Assembly (NCBI GenBank): GCA_963776225.1
Contig: CAVZLL010000003.1
Span: forward strand, 124,001-188,000
Reading direction: 5' to 3'
Length of the DNA: 64,000 nt
From: Bog-756 sp963776225
Lineage (GTDB): Bacteria > Actinomycetota > Acidimicrobiia > Acidimicrobiales > RAAP-2
Position 1 is the first letter of the stretch; every line of letters starts with the position of its first letter. The notes beneath the pieces were generated by a model. That model had not been told where the DNA came from. It searched no databases and saw only the letters and a program-made list of their open reading frames with translations. The translations under genes and the position numbers were made by a program. Shown here piece after piece: positions 1 through 9,033 of this stretch.

Positions 1-27
1 CAAAGCGGCGAAGGCTGAAGGCCGGAG

Positions 28-43
28 ACCCGACTACTCGGGT
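28..43. terminator. weak hairpin, possible terminator
   Basis: A 6-bp perfect inverted repeat (ACCCGA, 4-nt loop, TCGGGT) lies about 35 bp past the stop of the minus-strand SnoaL-like gene. No T-run follows. It could terminate that gene, but the left edge of the window prevents judging context. Confidence 0.25.
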
Positions 44-79
44 AGCTGAGGACGGTCGTCACGAGAGTCGGCAACCCGG

Positions 80-577
80 TCATCGACGGTCCTGGCGCCC
101 GGGCGGGCTCGCCTCGCGGTTCGGGGGGTTGGGCGGAGCGTTCATCGGCCCCGTCGGCTTCCAACCGCTCTCGGCAATGACCTCGAGGATCTGCTGCATG
201 TTGAAGACGTCGTACTCGTAGTCGAACTTACCGTCACCCGCGTAGCGCAACACGGAGATGCCGGCGACGCGGTACGGCGACCCATCCGCCCGCCTTCCGG
301 GTAGCTGGTTCCACCACATGCTGACGACTCGGTCCCCATCGGCCATGGTCCATTCTTCGGGAAACCGCCAGTCGTCCAGTCCCGTCATGCTCTCCGTCAT
401 GAACTGGGTGATCGCCGGCAGGCCCTCGAACCGGCCCCAGGCCGAATCGATGTAGACCGCGTCCTCGGAGAAGTAGGCAGCCAGCGCCGACCAAGGAAGC
501 TCCCCCCGCTCGATCCGGTCCCTTGTTGTGACCATCTGGCGATACGTTGCGAGTGCATCCTCGGTTCTGTCGGCCAT
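80..577 (-). CDS. SnoaL-like / NTF2-fold protein
   Basis: A 165-residue protein with the length and pattern of the SnoaL-like NTF2-fold family: an N-terminal helix (YRQMVTTRDRIERGE), the strand AAYFSEDAVYIDSAWGRFEG and then ITQFMTESMTGLDDW, typical of the cone-shaped fold. Family members are small cyclases, isomerases, dehydratases or non-catalytic ligand binders, so the reaction cannot be predicted. The last 25 or so residues are Pro/Arg-rich and probably disordered. It is transcribed away from the VOC gene that starts about 95 bp to its right, so the two probably have divergent promoters. No signal peptide is visible, so it should be cytoplasmic. Confidence 0.75.
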   Translation of the reverse strand: MADRTEDALATYRQMVTTRDRIERGELPWSALAAYFSEDAVYIDSAWGRFEGLPAITQFMTESMTGLDDWRFPEEWTMADGDRVVSMWWNQLPGRRADGSPYRVAGISVLRYAGDGKFDYEYDVFNMQQILEVIAESGWKPTGPMNAPPNPPNREASPPGRQDRR

Positions 578-672
578 GTGATCGAGGCTAGTTCTCTGGC
601 GGCTGCCTGTCCGATGGATCGGTCCCGGGGATCGACCACAATGGGGGCGACAGATGATCCAGGAGGTCCACG

Positions 673-1149
673 ATGCCGTCCATCACCCCGTTTCTCTGGT
701 TCGACGGTGATTTGGCCGAACCCATCGCGTTCTACACGTCGATCTTCGACGAGGTCGAATCGGTCACCGAGATCGCGTCACCCGGCAGACATTCCGACCA
801 CGCCGACCCGGTCTTCGCCGCAACGATCGAGCTGTGTGGCCAGAAGCTGATGTTGCTCAATGGAGGCCCGGTCCACGCCGGCTTCACCGAGTCGATTTCG
901 CTGTTCGTCAGCGTCGATACCCAGGGCGAGATCGATCGACTGTGGGAGCGGCTGACCGCAGACGGAGGGGAGCCCGGAAAATGCGGTTGGCTGAAGGACC
1001 GGTACGGATTGTCGTGGCAGGTCGTGCCCAGCGCGCTTGCCGGGCTGCTCGGTTCCTCCGATCGGACCCGTGCCCAACAGGCCACCGATGCGATGATGCA
1101 GATGAGGAAGCTGGACATCGCCGAACTTCAAGCGGCGTACGATCGCTGA
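673..1149 (+). CDS. VOC-family protein, PhnB type
   Basis: A 158-residue glyoxalase/VOC-superfamily protein of the PhnB / 3-demethylubiquinone-methyltransferase-like type. The opening ITPFLWFDGDLAEPIAFYTS and the later CGWLKDRYGLSWQVVP stretch are characteristic. The fold usually binds a metal or small ligand; many members have no known reaction. The AGGAGG Shine-Dalgarno at 661-666, six bases before the ATG, fixes the start. The C-terminal tail carries the RAQQATDAMMQMRKLDIA helix common in this subfamily. It is followed 93 bp later by a thioesterase-like gene on the same strand. Confidence 0.85.
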   Translation: MPSITPFLWFDGDLAEPIAFYTSIFDEVESVTEIASPGRHSDHADPVFAATIELCGQKLMLLNGGPVHAGFTESISLFVSVDTQGEIDRLWERLTADGGEPGKCGWLKDRYGLSWQVVPSALAGLLGSSDRTRAQQATDAMMQMRKLDIAELQAAYDR

Positions 1150-1242
1150 ACGGCGGGTTGGCATCCGGGGATCAGGCATCGGACGACCTCCGGCCATGGA
1201 GTCCAGTGACGGTCTGGAACCCACGTCGATTCTGGAGATCAG

Positions 1243-2046
1243 GTGACAGACATATCGGAACCCGGGATCTCGCTCCCGGGCCGGCTCGGGGTGACCGCGC
1301 GGTTCGAAGACGATCTGCTGGTCCTCGAACTGAGACCGCAACGCGAGTCGCTGCACCACGGCGTCGTGCGGGCCAGTGTCCTCTCGTTCGTCGTGGACGT
1401 CGTGGCGGGGGTCCCCCTCGATCAGGATGCCGATATGTGGACGCTCACCTCGGACATGTCGGTCCGGATGCGTCCGTTGCCCGCACCGGAACGCATCGAT
1501 GCGACGAGCACGATCTTGCGTCGAGGGCGCCGATCGGCCGCATCCCTGGTCGAGCTGAGAACCGACCAGGGAGCACCCATCGGAGTCGGTGCCATCGGGT
1601 TCGTGAAGGTCCCCCGCAGGGCGGCGGATCCGCCCAAGCGGAATGTCCCGCTCGGGCAGATCCCGCTGATCTTCCGCGCACCCGCCACGTTGGCTCGACC
1701 GTTGCGCGAGGAAGCCGGCATCGAGGTGATCAGCGCTGCGGAAGGAGTGCTGCAGGTGGAGGTGACCCCGGACCTGCGCAATCCCGCCGGAACGCTACAG
1801 GGAGCGATGGTTGCGCTCCTGGCCGAGGCTGCCGCCGAAGATCTCGTCGGCACCCGCTTCGAGTCGTCCGTGGTCGTGACCGACCTCGACCTCCGCTATC
1901 TCCGGATGGCGCAGACAGGCCCGGTTCGCACGCGGTGCAGACTCTTGGGTACCCAGCTCGATGCCCCCGTCCAGGTCGAGCTCATCGACGTGTCCACCGA
2001 TGAGGTCACGACGTTGGTCTACGCCCGTGCCGTCGCCGCACCCTGA
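1243..2046 (+). CDS. tandem hotdog acyl-CoA thioesterase-like protein
   Basis: A 267-residue protein beginning at a GTG. It appears to hold two hotdog-fold halves: residues roughly 15-125 and roughly 140-260. The second half has NPAGTLQGAMVALLAEAAAED, the PaaI/thioesterase helix signature (N-x-x-G-x-x-x-G), while the first half has the equivalent HHGVVRASVLSFVVDVVAG. Such proteins hydrolyse or bind acyl-CoA thioesters. The chain length of the substrate is not predictable. Its stop codon lies inside a hairpin shared with the convergent methyltransferase gene. Confidence 0.75.
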   Translation: MTDISEPGISLPGRLGVTARFEDDLLVLELRPQRESLHHGVVRASVLSFVVDVVAGVPLDQDADMWTLTSDMSVRMRPLPAPERIDATSTILRRGRRSAASLVELRTDQGAPIGVGAIGFVKVPRRAADPPKRNVPLGQIPLIFRAPATLARPLREEAGIEVISAAEGVLQVEVTPDLRNPAGTLQGAMVALLAEAAAEDLVGTRFESSVVVTDLDLRYLRMAQTGPVRTRCRLLGTQLDAPVQVELIDVSTDEVTTLVYARAVAAP

Positions 2047-2060
2047 CACCGGAGTCAGGG
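2041..2060. terminator. bidirectional hairpin over two stop codons
   Basis: A perfect 7-bp inverted repeat (CCCTGAC at 2041-2047, 6-nt loop, GTCAGGG at 2054-2060) contains the stop codons of both converging genes. It is the only inter-gene sequence between them and probably serves as a shared terminator. There is no U-tract, as is common in high-GC actinobacteria. Confidence 0.55.
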
Positions 2061-2669
2061 CTTGATCGCCAGACCCTCGTACATGTAGCTCGTCGACTTC
2101 GGACCGGTTGCGTAGAAGTTGTCGACTCGGGTGAGCTCGAACCCGGCCGTCTCCACCAGCCGGTCCACCGGTCGGGTGAGATGGCAACCACCTGCCCACC
2201 ACTTCTGGAAGGGTTCGATCCGGTGCTGCCAGGTCGCGACGCTCGGGTCCGGTGCCAGGCCGTGCTCGGCGAAGTGCAGTTGGCCGCTGGGGCGCAGTAC
2301 CCGGTGCATCTCCGAAAGCGCTTCATCCACGTCGGGGATGGTGCACATCGTCCAGGTGATCAGGACGTGGTCGACACTCTCGGGCTCGAGGGGGATCTTC
2401 GCTCCGTCGAGGCCGATGTACTCCACGGGGACGGCGCTCGACGCGACCTGCTTCGCTGCCAGCTTGCGCCCCACGGTTGCCGGGTCGATGGCGCGAACCC
2501 GCTGCACCGCCGGCGGGTAATAGGGCACGTTCAGGCCCGAACCGAATCCGACCTCCAGCACCTCACCTTCGAGACCGGAGGCGACCCGCTGGCGGATCGT
2601 GTCGAATTCCTTGTTGGCAAGGAGGACGTTGATGATGCGAGGGAGGATCTGGTCCCCGTAGAAGCCCAT
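2055..2669 (-). CDS. class I SAM-dependent methyltransferase
   Basis: A 204-residue methyltransferase. Motif I, GEVLEVGFGSGLNVPYYP, binds S-adenosylmethionine. RVRAIDPATVG is motif II, and VDHVLITWTMCTIPDVDEAL with EMHRVLRPSGQLHFAEHG supplies motifs III and post-III of the UbiE/Methyltransf_11 family. I start it at the ATG giving MGFYGDQILPRI, the usual beginning of this subfamily, eight codons inside the longest frame. The substrate is unknown: related proteins are annotated as phospholipid or menaquinone-type methyltransferases. It converges on the thioesterase gene. Confidence 0.85.
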   Translation of the reverse strand: MGFYGDQILPRIINVLLANKEFDTIRQRVASGLEGEVLEVGFGSGLNVPYYPPAVQRVRAIDPATVGRKLAAKQVASSAVPVEYIGLDGAKIPLEPESVDHVLITWTMCTIPDVDEALSEMHRVLRPSGQLHFAEHGLAPDPSVATWQHRIEPFQKWWAGGCHLTRPVDRLVETAGFELTRVDNFYATGPKSTSYMYEGLAIKP

Positions 2670-2769
2670 GCCGGGCAGTCTGCCCGAACGCACGATCGCC
2701 CGCCATGGGGAGGGCGCGTGTGGTGCATGATGTGGGCGACAGAACGTTCGAGCCGGGATCGGGGGAGCG

Positions 2770-4224
2770 ATGACTGATCAGCTGCACAAGGGAGAGCAGG
2801 CGGCTCCCGTCGTTCCACACTTGAGCGTCGACGAGAGGGTGAAGCTCGGCAAGGATGCCCGTGCCCTGGCACCCCGATCGTCCCAGGCGGAGTTCAGCCC
2901 CGCGCCCGACCGACCGGACCCGGTCGCCCTCCTCGAGCGCCAGGCGACGACCCGGGTGCCTGAGCTGGTCCCGATCCGTTACGGGCGGATGCTCGTCTCG
3001 CCGTTCACGTTCTTCCGGGGAGCGGCCCTCATCATGGCGTCCGACTTGGCGACCACACCCCGCTCGGGCCTCAGAGCCCAGGTCTGCGGGGACGCCCATC
3101 TCTCCAACTTCGGCCTCTTCGCGTCGCCGGAGCGAAAGCTGATGTTCGACGTCAACGACTTCGACGAGACCCTTCCGGGGCCGTGGGAGTGGGACCTGAA
3201 GCGCCTGGCCGCCAGCGTGGTGATCGCCGCTCGGGACCAGGAGTTCACGGCGAAAGAGGGGCGCACCGCCGCGGTCGAGGTGGGAGAGAGCTACCGCCGT
3301 GAGATGGCCAGGCTGGCTGGGCTGTCGACGTTGGACGTCTGGTACTCCCACCTCGATGTTGCCGCGCTGCTCGCCCAGCTCGAGACCGCGGCCGGCAAGT
3401 CCGGGTCCAAGGCCGATCAACACATGGCGACGCGCGCTGCCCAGGTCGTCACCAAGGCCCACACTCGGGACAACCTCCAAGCCCTGAGCAAGCTCACCAC
3501 CGTCGTCGACGGCCGGCTCCGGATCGCGAGCGACCCACCGCTCCTCGTCCCGAGCGAGGAGTTGTTCCCCAAGGAAATGAGCGATGCACTCCGCGACTCG
3601 TTCCATCAGCTCGTGCGCGGCTATCGGCGCAGCCTCCAGACCGACCGTCGGCACCTGCTCGAGCAGTTCCAGTTCGTCCAGATCGCCCGCAAGGTCGTGG
3701 GCGTGGGAAGTGTCGGAACCCGGGCCTGGGTCGTGCTCATGGTCGGAAAGGACAACGACGACCCGCTGATCCTCCAGGCCAAGGAAGCCGAAGCATCGGT
3801 CCTCGAGGAGTTCGTGGGCAAGAGCGGCTACGCCAACCACGGTGAGCGGGTGGTGGCCGGCCAGCATCTGATGCAGGCGGCCAGTGACATCTTCCTCGGC
3901 TACCAGCCGGTCGACGCTCCTGACGGGGTGACCCGGGATTTCTACATCCGCCAGCTCCGGGACTGGAAGGGGAGCCTCGAGATCGAGGGGTCGATCCCGC
4001 AGGGGCTCACCCGGTACGTCGGGATGTGCGCGCAGGCCCTGGCCCGGGCCCACGCCCGCTCCGGCGATCGGGTCGCGATCGCCAGCTACCTCGGGAACGG
4101 GCCGACCTTCGACCGAGCCTTGGCCGAATTCGCCGAGACGTACGCCGATCAGAACGAGCGGGACTTCGAGGCACTGAAGCGAGCCGAGTCCACAGGACGG
4201 ATCACCGTCGAATCCGGTCTCTAG
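2770..4224 (+). CDS. DUF2252 family protein
   Basis: A 484-residue protein of the DUF2252 family. Recognition comes from IRYGRMLVSPFTFFRGAA, VCGDAHLSNFGLFASPER and DVNDFDETLPGPWEWDLKR, the three blocks conserved in the family. The fold is distantly kinase/aminoglycoside-phosphotransferase-like (GDxHxxNFG resembles the catalytic loop HGDxHxxN and DVNDFDE the metal-binding segment). Function is not established. A membrane-protein gene follows after 10 bp, so the two are likely cotranscribed. The full family length is present. Confidence 0.88.
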   Translation: MTDQLHKGEQAAPVVPHLSVDERVKLGKDARALAPRSSQAEFSPAPDRPDPVALLERQATTRVPELVPIRYGRMLVSPFTFFRGAALIMASDLATTPRSGLRAQVCGDAHLSNFGLFASPERKLMFDVNDFDETLPGPWEWDLKRLAASVVIAARDQEFTAKEGRTAAVEVGESYRREMARLAGLSTLDVWYSHLDVAALLAQLETAAGKSGSKADQHMATRAAQVVTKAHTRDNLQALSKLTTVVDGRLRIASDPPLLVPSEELFPKEMSDALRDSFHQLVRGYRRSLQTDRRHLLEQFQFVQIARKVVGVGSVGTRAWVVLMVGKDNDDPLILQAKEAEASVLEEFVGKSGYANHGERVVAGQHLMQAASDIFLGYQPVDAPDGVTRDFYIRQLRDWKGSLEIEGSIPQGLTRYVGMCAQALARAHARSGDRVAIASYLGNGPTFDRALAEFAETYADQNERDFEALKRAESTGRITVESGL

Positions 4225-4234
4225 GGCCCTCGAC

Positions 4235-4918
4235 GTGGCGCAGAGCAAGGAGGTGACTGGCGGCGAGCGCGCACTCGATTCCGGCGAAGCTCGGTGGCCG
4301 ATGGCTCTCGGCGTCATCGTCACTGGGCTGCTGCGTGCCACCCTGCCGGCAGAGCTCCGCAACGGCGACGCCCGGTGGCTCTTCCTGGTCGTCGTGGCAA
4401 TATTGCTCGGCGTGCTCATCGTCGGCGACCCCGGCCGCATCGACCGGGACGTGCCGTGGCTGCGCATTCTCACCAGCGTGCTGATCGGCTTGATCACCAT
4501 CGCCAACGCAGATGCGGCCGTCCGCCTTGTCGTCTCGATCATCAACGTCTCGCCGTTCACCAACAACGCCAAGGTGCTCCTTGCCAGTGGTGGCGCGATC
4601 TGGCTGACCAACGTCATCACCTTCGGGCTCTGGTACTGGGCCCTCGACCGGGGCGGGCCGGCCGCTCGCGCTTCGGGCACCGGGAGCCCTCCGGCACTGA
4701 TCTTCCCGGAAATGAAGAACGAGGAGCACGTTGCGCCCGGCTGGAGCCCGCAGTTCGTGGACTATTTCCACTTCGCCTTTGCCACCGCCACTGCGTTCAG
4801 CCCGACCGATGTTTCGGCCATCAAGCCCTGGATGAAGCTGATGATGATGGCCGAGGAGGCGATCTCGCTCGTCGTCGCGCTCCTGGTGGTCGCCAGGGCA
4901 GTGAACATCCTGAAGTAG
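4235..4918 (+). CDS. polytopic membrane protein, channel-like C-terminus
   Basis: A 227-residue membrane protein starting at GTG 10 bp after the DUF2252 stop. Hydrophobic segments lie at about residues 22-40, 47-65, 72-98, 110-133 and 205-225. The region DYFHFAFATATAFSPTDVSAIK before the last helix resembles the re-entrant pore turn of two-helix ion channels and the DUF1345 family, but the GYGD potassium filter is absent. Transport function is not established. Coupling to DUF2252 suggests a joint role. Confidence 0.7.
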   Translation: MAQSKEVTGGERALDSGEARWPMALGVIVTGLLRATLPAELRNGDARWLFLVVVAILLGVLIVGDPGRIDRDVPWLRILTSVLIGLITIANADAAVRLVVSIINVSPFTNNAKVLLASGGAIWLTNVITFGLWYWALDRGGPAARASGTGSPPALIFPEMKNEEHVAPGWSPQFVDYFHFAFATATAFSPTDVSAIKPWMKLMMMAEEAISLVVALLVVARAVNILK

Positions 4919-4993
4919 CCAGGGTCGTCATCTTCAGAGACAACCGACCCATGTCTCTGCACGACTCGTGGCATGCCCAGTAGCGTCCACCAT

Positions 4994-6634
4994 ATGGACC
5001 GACCCAACATCCTGCTGATCATGACGGACGAGGAGCGGTACCCGCCGTCCTACGAGCCCGACTCGGTGCGATCGTTCCGGACGTCGCAGCTCACCGCCCG
5101 GGAATCGATCCGGTCCCGAGGCCTGGAGTTCCACCGGCACTACGCCGGCTCCACAGCGTGCGTACCAAGCCGGGCCACGCTCTTCACCGGACAGTACCCG
5201 TCGCTCCACGGTGTGACCTCAACGGACGGGACGGCCAAGCAGAACAGCGACCCCGGCATGCACTGGCTCGACCCGAATTCGGTCCCGACCCTGGGCGATT
5301 GGTTCCGGGCCGGTGGGTATCGGACCCATTACCGCGGCAAGTGGCACGTCTCGTTCGCCGACATCACGATCCCGGGCACCCACGAGGGATTGAAGGCTTC
5401 CGACGACGACGGCAACCCTCTACCCGAGGCGGTCGAGGCGTACCAAAAGGCCGACAGGCTCGACCCGTTCGGGTTCTCGGGATGGATCGGGCGGGAACCC
5501 CACGGGGCCGACAAGTCCGACTGCGGGACGGTCCGTGACGGAGTGTTCGCCGAGCAGGTCGTCGAGCTGTTCGGCGAGCTCGCAGCATCCCGTGCAGACG
5601 GGCCGTGGCTGACCGTGGCGTCGTTCGTCAACCCACACGACATCGCCTTCTCGGGCTTCGGGTGGGAGCAGATGCTGCACTTCGGACCGCCAGACGACAC
5701 TGTGCCGGACGTACCCGAGGCGCCGTCGCAGTCGGACCCGTTCACCGGGCGCCCTGCCTGTCAGGAGGCGTTCAAATCGGTGTGGCCCCAGATGATCTTC
5801 GAGACCGCCACCGATCTCGGCTACCGGAGGCTCTACTACTACCTCATGAAGTTGGTGGACAAGGCGATCGGGCGAATCCTCGAGGCGCTCGAGCAATCGG
5901 GCATGGCCGACGACACCATCGTCGTGTTCACCTCTGATCACGGTGACCTGCTCGGCGCCCACGGGGGATTGATCCAGAAATGGTGCAACGCGTTCGACGA
6001 AGCCACCCGGGTGCCAATGCTGATCTCGGGTCCGGGCATCGAGCCCGGACGTGACGGTATCGAAGTACCGACCAGCCACGTCGACGTGATACCGACGCTC
6101 CTCGGACTTGCCGAGATCGACCGGGACGAGGCGACGGTTGGCGTCGCTGCCCACCACGCCGAGGTCCAGCCCCTTCCCGGTCGGGACCTGAGCCCGGTGG
6201 TCCGTGGGCAGGTCGACGCCACCTCGCTTGTCTCGCCGATCTACTTCATGACCGAGGACGACGTCACCCGGGGAGTGACCGAGGTCAATATCCTGACCGG
6301 GGCCGCCTTCGACCCGGTCGCTCCGCCGATCAACATCGAGTCAGTGCTGACGACGCTTCCGACCGGGGATGGCGGCGCATCGGAGCTATGGAAGCTCAAT
6401 CACTATTACGAGCGGCTCGACGACTGGTACGCCGCCCAGGGAGTTGCCCCAAACCCGTTCTTGGGTCCGGCCGTTGACTCCGAATGGGAGCTGCACAACC
6501 TGACCGTGGATCCCGAGGAGCGTCGCAACCGGATCCTGGATGATCCTTCAGCCGCATCGAACATGCGATCTGTGCTCAGTGCAGAGCGTGACGCCAAACG
6601 TCGGATCCCACAGCTACGGAATGGCGTCACATAG
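4994..6634 (+). CDS. sulfatase (formylglycine-dependent)
   Basis: A 546-residue sulfatase hydrolysing an organic sulfate ester, substrate unknown. MDRPNILLIMTDEERY carries the first metal-binding aspartates. ACVPSRATLFTGQYPS holds the C-x-P-S-R sulfatase signature whose cysteine is converted to formylglycine. VVFTSDHGDLLGAHG supplies the second Asp/His metal ligands. I start at the second in-frame ATG, directly before the conserved RPNILLI block. No signal peptide is seen, suggesting a cytoplasmic enzyme (choline-sulfatase-like in architecture). No formylglycine-generating enzyme gene is nearby. Confidence 0.9.
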   Translation: MDRPNILLIMTDEERYPPSYEPDSVRSFRTSQLTARESIRSRGLEFHRHYAGSTACVPSRATLFTGQYPSLHGVTSTDGTAKQNSDPGMHWLDPNSVPTLGDWFRAGGYRTHYRGKWHVSFADITIPGTHEGLKASDDDGNPLPEAVEAYQKADRLDPFGFSGWIGREPHGADKSDCGTVRDGVFAEQVVELFGELAASRADGPWLTVASFVNPHDIAFSGFGWEQMLHFGPPDDTVPDVPEAPSQSDPFTGRPACQEAFKSVWPQMIFETATDLGYRRLYYYLMKLVDKAIGRILEALEQSGMADDTIVVFTSDHGDLLGAHGGLIQKWCNAFDEATRVPMLISGPGIEPGRDGIEVPTSHVDVIPTLLGLAEIDRDEATVGVAAHHAEVQPLPGRDLSPVVRGQVDATSLVSPIYFMTEDDVTRGVTEVNILTGAAFDPVAPPINIESVLTTLPTGDGGASELWKLNHYYERLDDWYAAQGVAPNPFLGPAVDSEWELHNLTVDPEERRNRILDDPSAASNMRSVLSAERDAKRRIPQLRNGVT

Positions 6635-6767
6635 CTCTCATTTGAGGTCTCTCTCATCGATGCCTGCGCCCCCAATCGGCGGAAGTGACCGTGCTGATCG
6701 CTCGACCGCTCCGCGCGATCCGTCGAACCGGTCGACCGACAGGTCGGCTCGAGAGTCCGAAGACAGC

Positions 6768-7466
6768 TCAGGCGAACTGGGGATAGAGCCCGGCGACCCC
6801 GTTGGCGAGCGAGCCCTGTATCAGGGTGCTGACCTCGTCGGCGAGAATCTCCGCCGAGCCCTCTTCGATGCCATCCAGAGCGATGCCGGCGACCTTGGCC
6901 GGGTCGCTCTTGGGGTCGGCGATTCCGGCGGTCATCTCGGTGTCCATGTAGCCGACATGGAGAGCGCTCACCTTGGTTCCCTGGCCGGCAAGCTCTTGTC
7001 GGAGCGCGTTGGTCATCGACCATGCCGCCGATTTGGCGGCACAGTAGGCGCCGCTTGCTGGGAAACTGACCCATGCCAGGACGGAGAGGATGTTCAGAAG
7101 CGCACTCTCACCGGCTCGGGCGAGCTGGGGGGCGAACGCCCGAGTCACAAGCAACGAGCCGAAGTAGTGGGTGTCCATCTCGGTCCGAATGTCGGCGATC
7201 GAACCGGTGAGGAGGGAGCTTCTGGTCGACGATCCGGCGTTGTTGATGAGAATCGACACGTCGCGGGCTGAGTCCGAAGCCCTCGCGATCGACGATTCGT
7301 CGGTCACGTCGAGTTGAATCGGAGTCACGCCGGCCAGGTCGACGGTGTCAGGGTTGCGTGCGGCCGCATAGACGGTCGCCCCCCGATCACGGAGCTGCTC
7401 GGACAGATGTCGCCCGAGACCTCTGTTCGCGCCGGTCACAAGCGCGGTACGGCCTGCAATGTTCAT
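6768..7466 (-). CDS. SDR-family NAD(P)-dependent oxidoreductase
   Basis: A 232-residue classical short-chain dehydrogenase. It has the TGANRGLGRHL nucleotide-binding motif (TGxxxGxG), NNAGS, catalytic Ser in LSVLAWVSFPASG and the YCAAKSA active-site Tyr/Lys pair. The N-terminal MNIAGRTALVTGANRGLG sits right after a good GAAAGGAACACC leader. The substrate cannot be inferred. It lies downstream of the MFS exporter on the same strand, with a 68-bp gap, so it may be co-expressed with the pump under HxlR control. Confidence 0.87.
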   Translation of the reverse strand: MNIAGRTALVTGANRGLGRHLSEQLRDRGATVYAAARNPDTVDLAGVTPIQLDVTDESSIARASDSARDVSILINNAGSSTRSSLLTGSIADIRTEMDTHYFGSLLVTRAFAPQLARAGESALLNILSVLAWVSFPASGAYCAAKSAAWSMTNALRQELAGQGTKVSALHVGYMDTEMTAGIADPKSDPAKVAGIALDGIEEGSAEILADEVSTLIQGSLANGVAGLYPQFA

Positions 7467-7534
7467 GGTGTTCCTTTCCGCTTCATATGGGATCAGGTCG
7501 GGCGTTCGATCGAGCCGTCCAACCAGGAGTACGG

Positions 7535-8980
7535 CTACTGGCGACGACGTTCAGGCGCCGCAGTGTCCCTGGCGGGTCTGTCGAGCAGCGCGAGGGCGGG
7601 GATGACGGCGACGAGAGAGATGGCAGCTGTGAGCCACCATGCGTGCTGGAACGCCGTCAGATCAGGAGTGTGAGCGGCGCCGGTTCCGAGGACGGCGACG
7701 ATGATGGCGACGCCAAGGGCGAGCCCTGTCTGCCGAATCATGTTGATGACGGCTGAGCCGGTGGCGAACGACGTTGGTGGGAGAGACCCCGTCGCGGTCG
7801 CCATCATGGTGGGGAGCGTGAGGCCGACTCCGACTCCGGTGAGGATCATCCCCCAGAGCACGCCCGACACGTAGTTGGGCTGATCGGTCACCATCAGTGC
7901 CCACCACGCCACCCCCGTTCCGAAGAGCACGCTGCCGAGGGCGATGACCACTGCCGGTCCCCACCTGGCAATCAGCCTGGCGGCAACCAGGAAGGCGATC
8001 AGCGGCACCATGACCGGTCCCGGCGCGATCGCCAAACCTGATCGCAGGGCCGACCAACCCCAGGCCCCCTGTTCCCACAGCACGATCGAGAGGAGCATCG
8101 CTCCGAACGAGGCGGAGAAGAAGATGGCCACCAGCGACGCTCCCGTGAAGTGTCGGGATCGGAACAGCGAGGGATGTACGAGCGGCGTTCGGCTGGTGAT
8201 GCAGTGCAGGACGAACAAGCCGATGAGGACGAGCCCGCCGACCAACGTCGCAACGATGATCGCCGACCCCCAGCCCCAGTCGCTCGCTTTGACCAGTCCG
8301 AAGGTCAGTGCTCCGACGCCTGCCGTGACGAGCACGACCCCGAGAGGGTCGGGGTGCTCAACCGACTGACCGGGGACGTGGGGGAGCCGGCGCCACCCGA
8401 CGATGAGAGCGATGATCCCGACTGGCACGTTGACCAGGAACACCAGACGCCAGTCCACGGCCACGAGCAATCCGCCGACGACCGGCCCCAGCGCGGCTGA
8501 CACGCCGCCAACCGCCGTCCACGCTCGCACGGCCCCATGACGGCGCTCGGGCTCATAGGCGGCGAGCACCAGACCGAGGGAGGTCGGCGTGAGCAGCGCC
8601 GCGCCGGCTGCCTGCACGAGTCGGAAGCCGACCAGCATTCCCACACTCGCCGAGGCGGCACAGGCCGCCGATGCGGCGGTGAAGATGGCCACGCCGAGGA
8701 GGAATGCCCGGTCGCGGCGGTAGCGATCGGCGAGTCGCCCGAAGAACACGAGCAGCGACGCATAGACGATGGCGTAGCCGTTCAGCACCCAGGACAATTC
8801 GCTCAGGTTCGGGGCGTCGAGGTCTCGGGCGATCTGGGGCAGCGCCACGTTGACGATGAAGAGGTCGAGGCTGGCGAGGATCACCCCTGCGCACACGATG
8901 ATCAGCACCTGGCGGGGGGTGGCCTTGCCGCTGCCCGTTCCCGCGTCGAACGCTCCGGACCGGAGGGTGAGTACCGTCAC
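7535..8980 (-). CDS. DHA2-type MFS drug efflux transporter
   Basis: A 481-residue, 14-helix major-facilitator exporter of the EmrB/QacA (DHA2) group. Motif A-like GRLADRYRRDRAFLLG follows helix 2, and LDLFIVNVALPQIARDL is the family's helix-1 signature with the conserved acidic residue. I start it at the GTG at 8980 rather than an upstream ATG, because the latter lies inside the 18-bp operator at 8999-9016. The gene is divergent from an HxlR regulator, the usual arrangement for a substrate-induced efflux pump. Confidence 0.88.
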   Translation of the reverse strand: MTVLTLRSGAFDAGTGSGKATPRQVLIIVCAGVILASLDLFIVNVALPQIARDLDAPNLSELSWVLNGYAIVYASLLVFFGRLADRYRRDRAFLLGVAIFTAASAACAASASVGMLVGFRLVQAAGAALLTPTSLGLVLAAYEPERRHGAVRAWTAVGGVSAALGPVVGGLLVAVDWRLVFLVNVPVGIIALIVGWRRLPHVPGQSVEHPDPLGVVLVTAGVGALTFGLVKASDWGWGSAIIVATLVGGLVLIGLFVLHCITSRTPLVHPSLFRSRHFTGASLVAIFFSASFGAMLLSIVLWEQGAWGWSALRSGLAIAPGPVMVPLIAFLVAARLIARWGPAVVIALGSVLFGTGVAWWALMVTDQPNYVSGVLWGMILTGVGVGLTLPTMMATATGSLPPTSFATGSAVINMIRQTGLALGVAIIVAVLGTGAAHTPDLTAFQHAWWLTAAISLVAVIPALALLDRPARDTAAPERRRQ

Positions 8981-8998
8981 AGAACCCACTCTAGGACA

Positions 8999-9016
8999 TT
9001 GCATTCTATAATGCAA
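8999..9016. promoter_or_regulatory. HxlR operator / overlapping divergent promoters
   Basis: A perfect 7+7 palindrome, TTGCATT-N4-AATGCAA, lies between the divergent MFS and HxlR genes. It contains TATAAT (9007-9012), a probable -10 box for the hxlR-type gene about 21 bp before its ATG. The opposite strand offers TATAGAAT for the pump gene. Binding here would block both promoters: autoregulation plus pump repression. Confidence 0.7.
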
Positions 9017-9033
9017 CCCACTATCCTGACTCC

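Noticed and set aside
2563..4680. A 700-codon frame antisense to the DUF2252 gene
   Set aside because: Overlaps three well-supported genes on the other strand and has only low-complexity composition.
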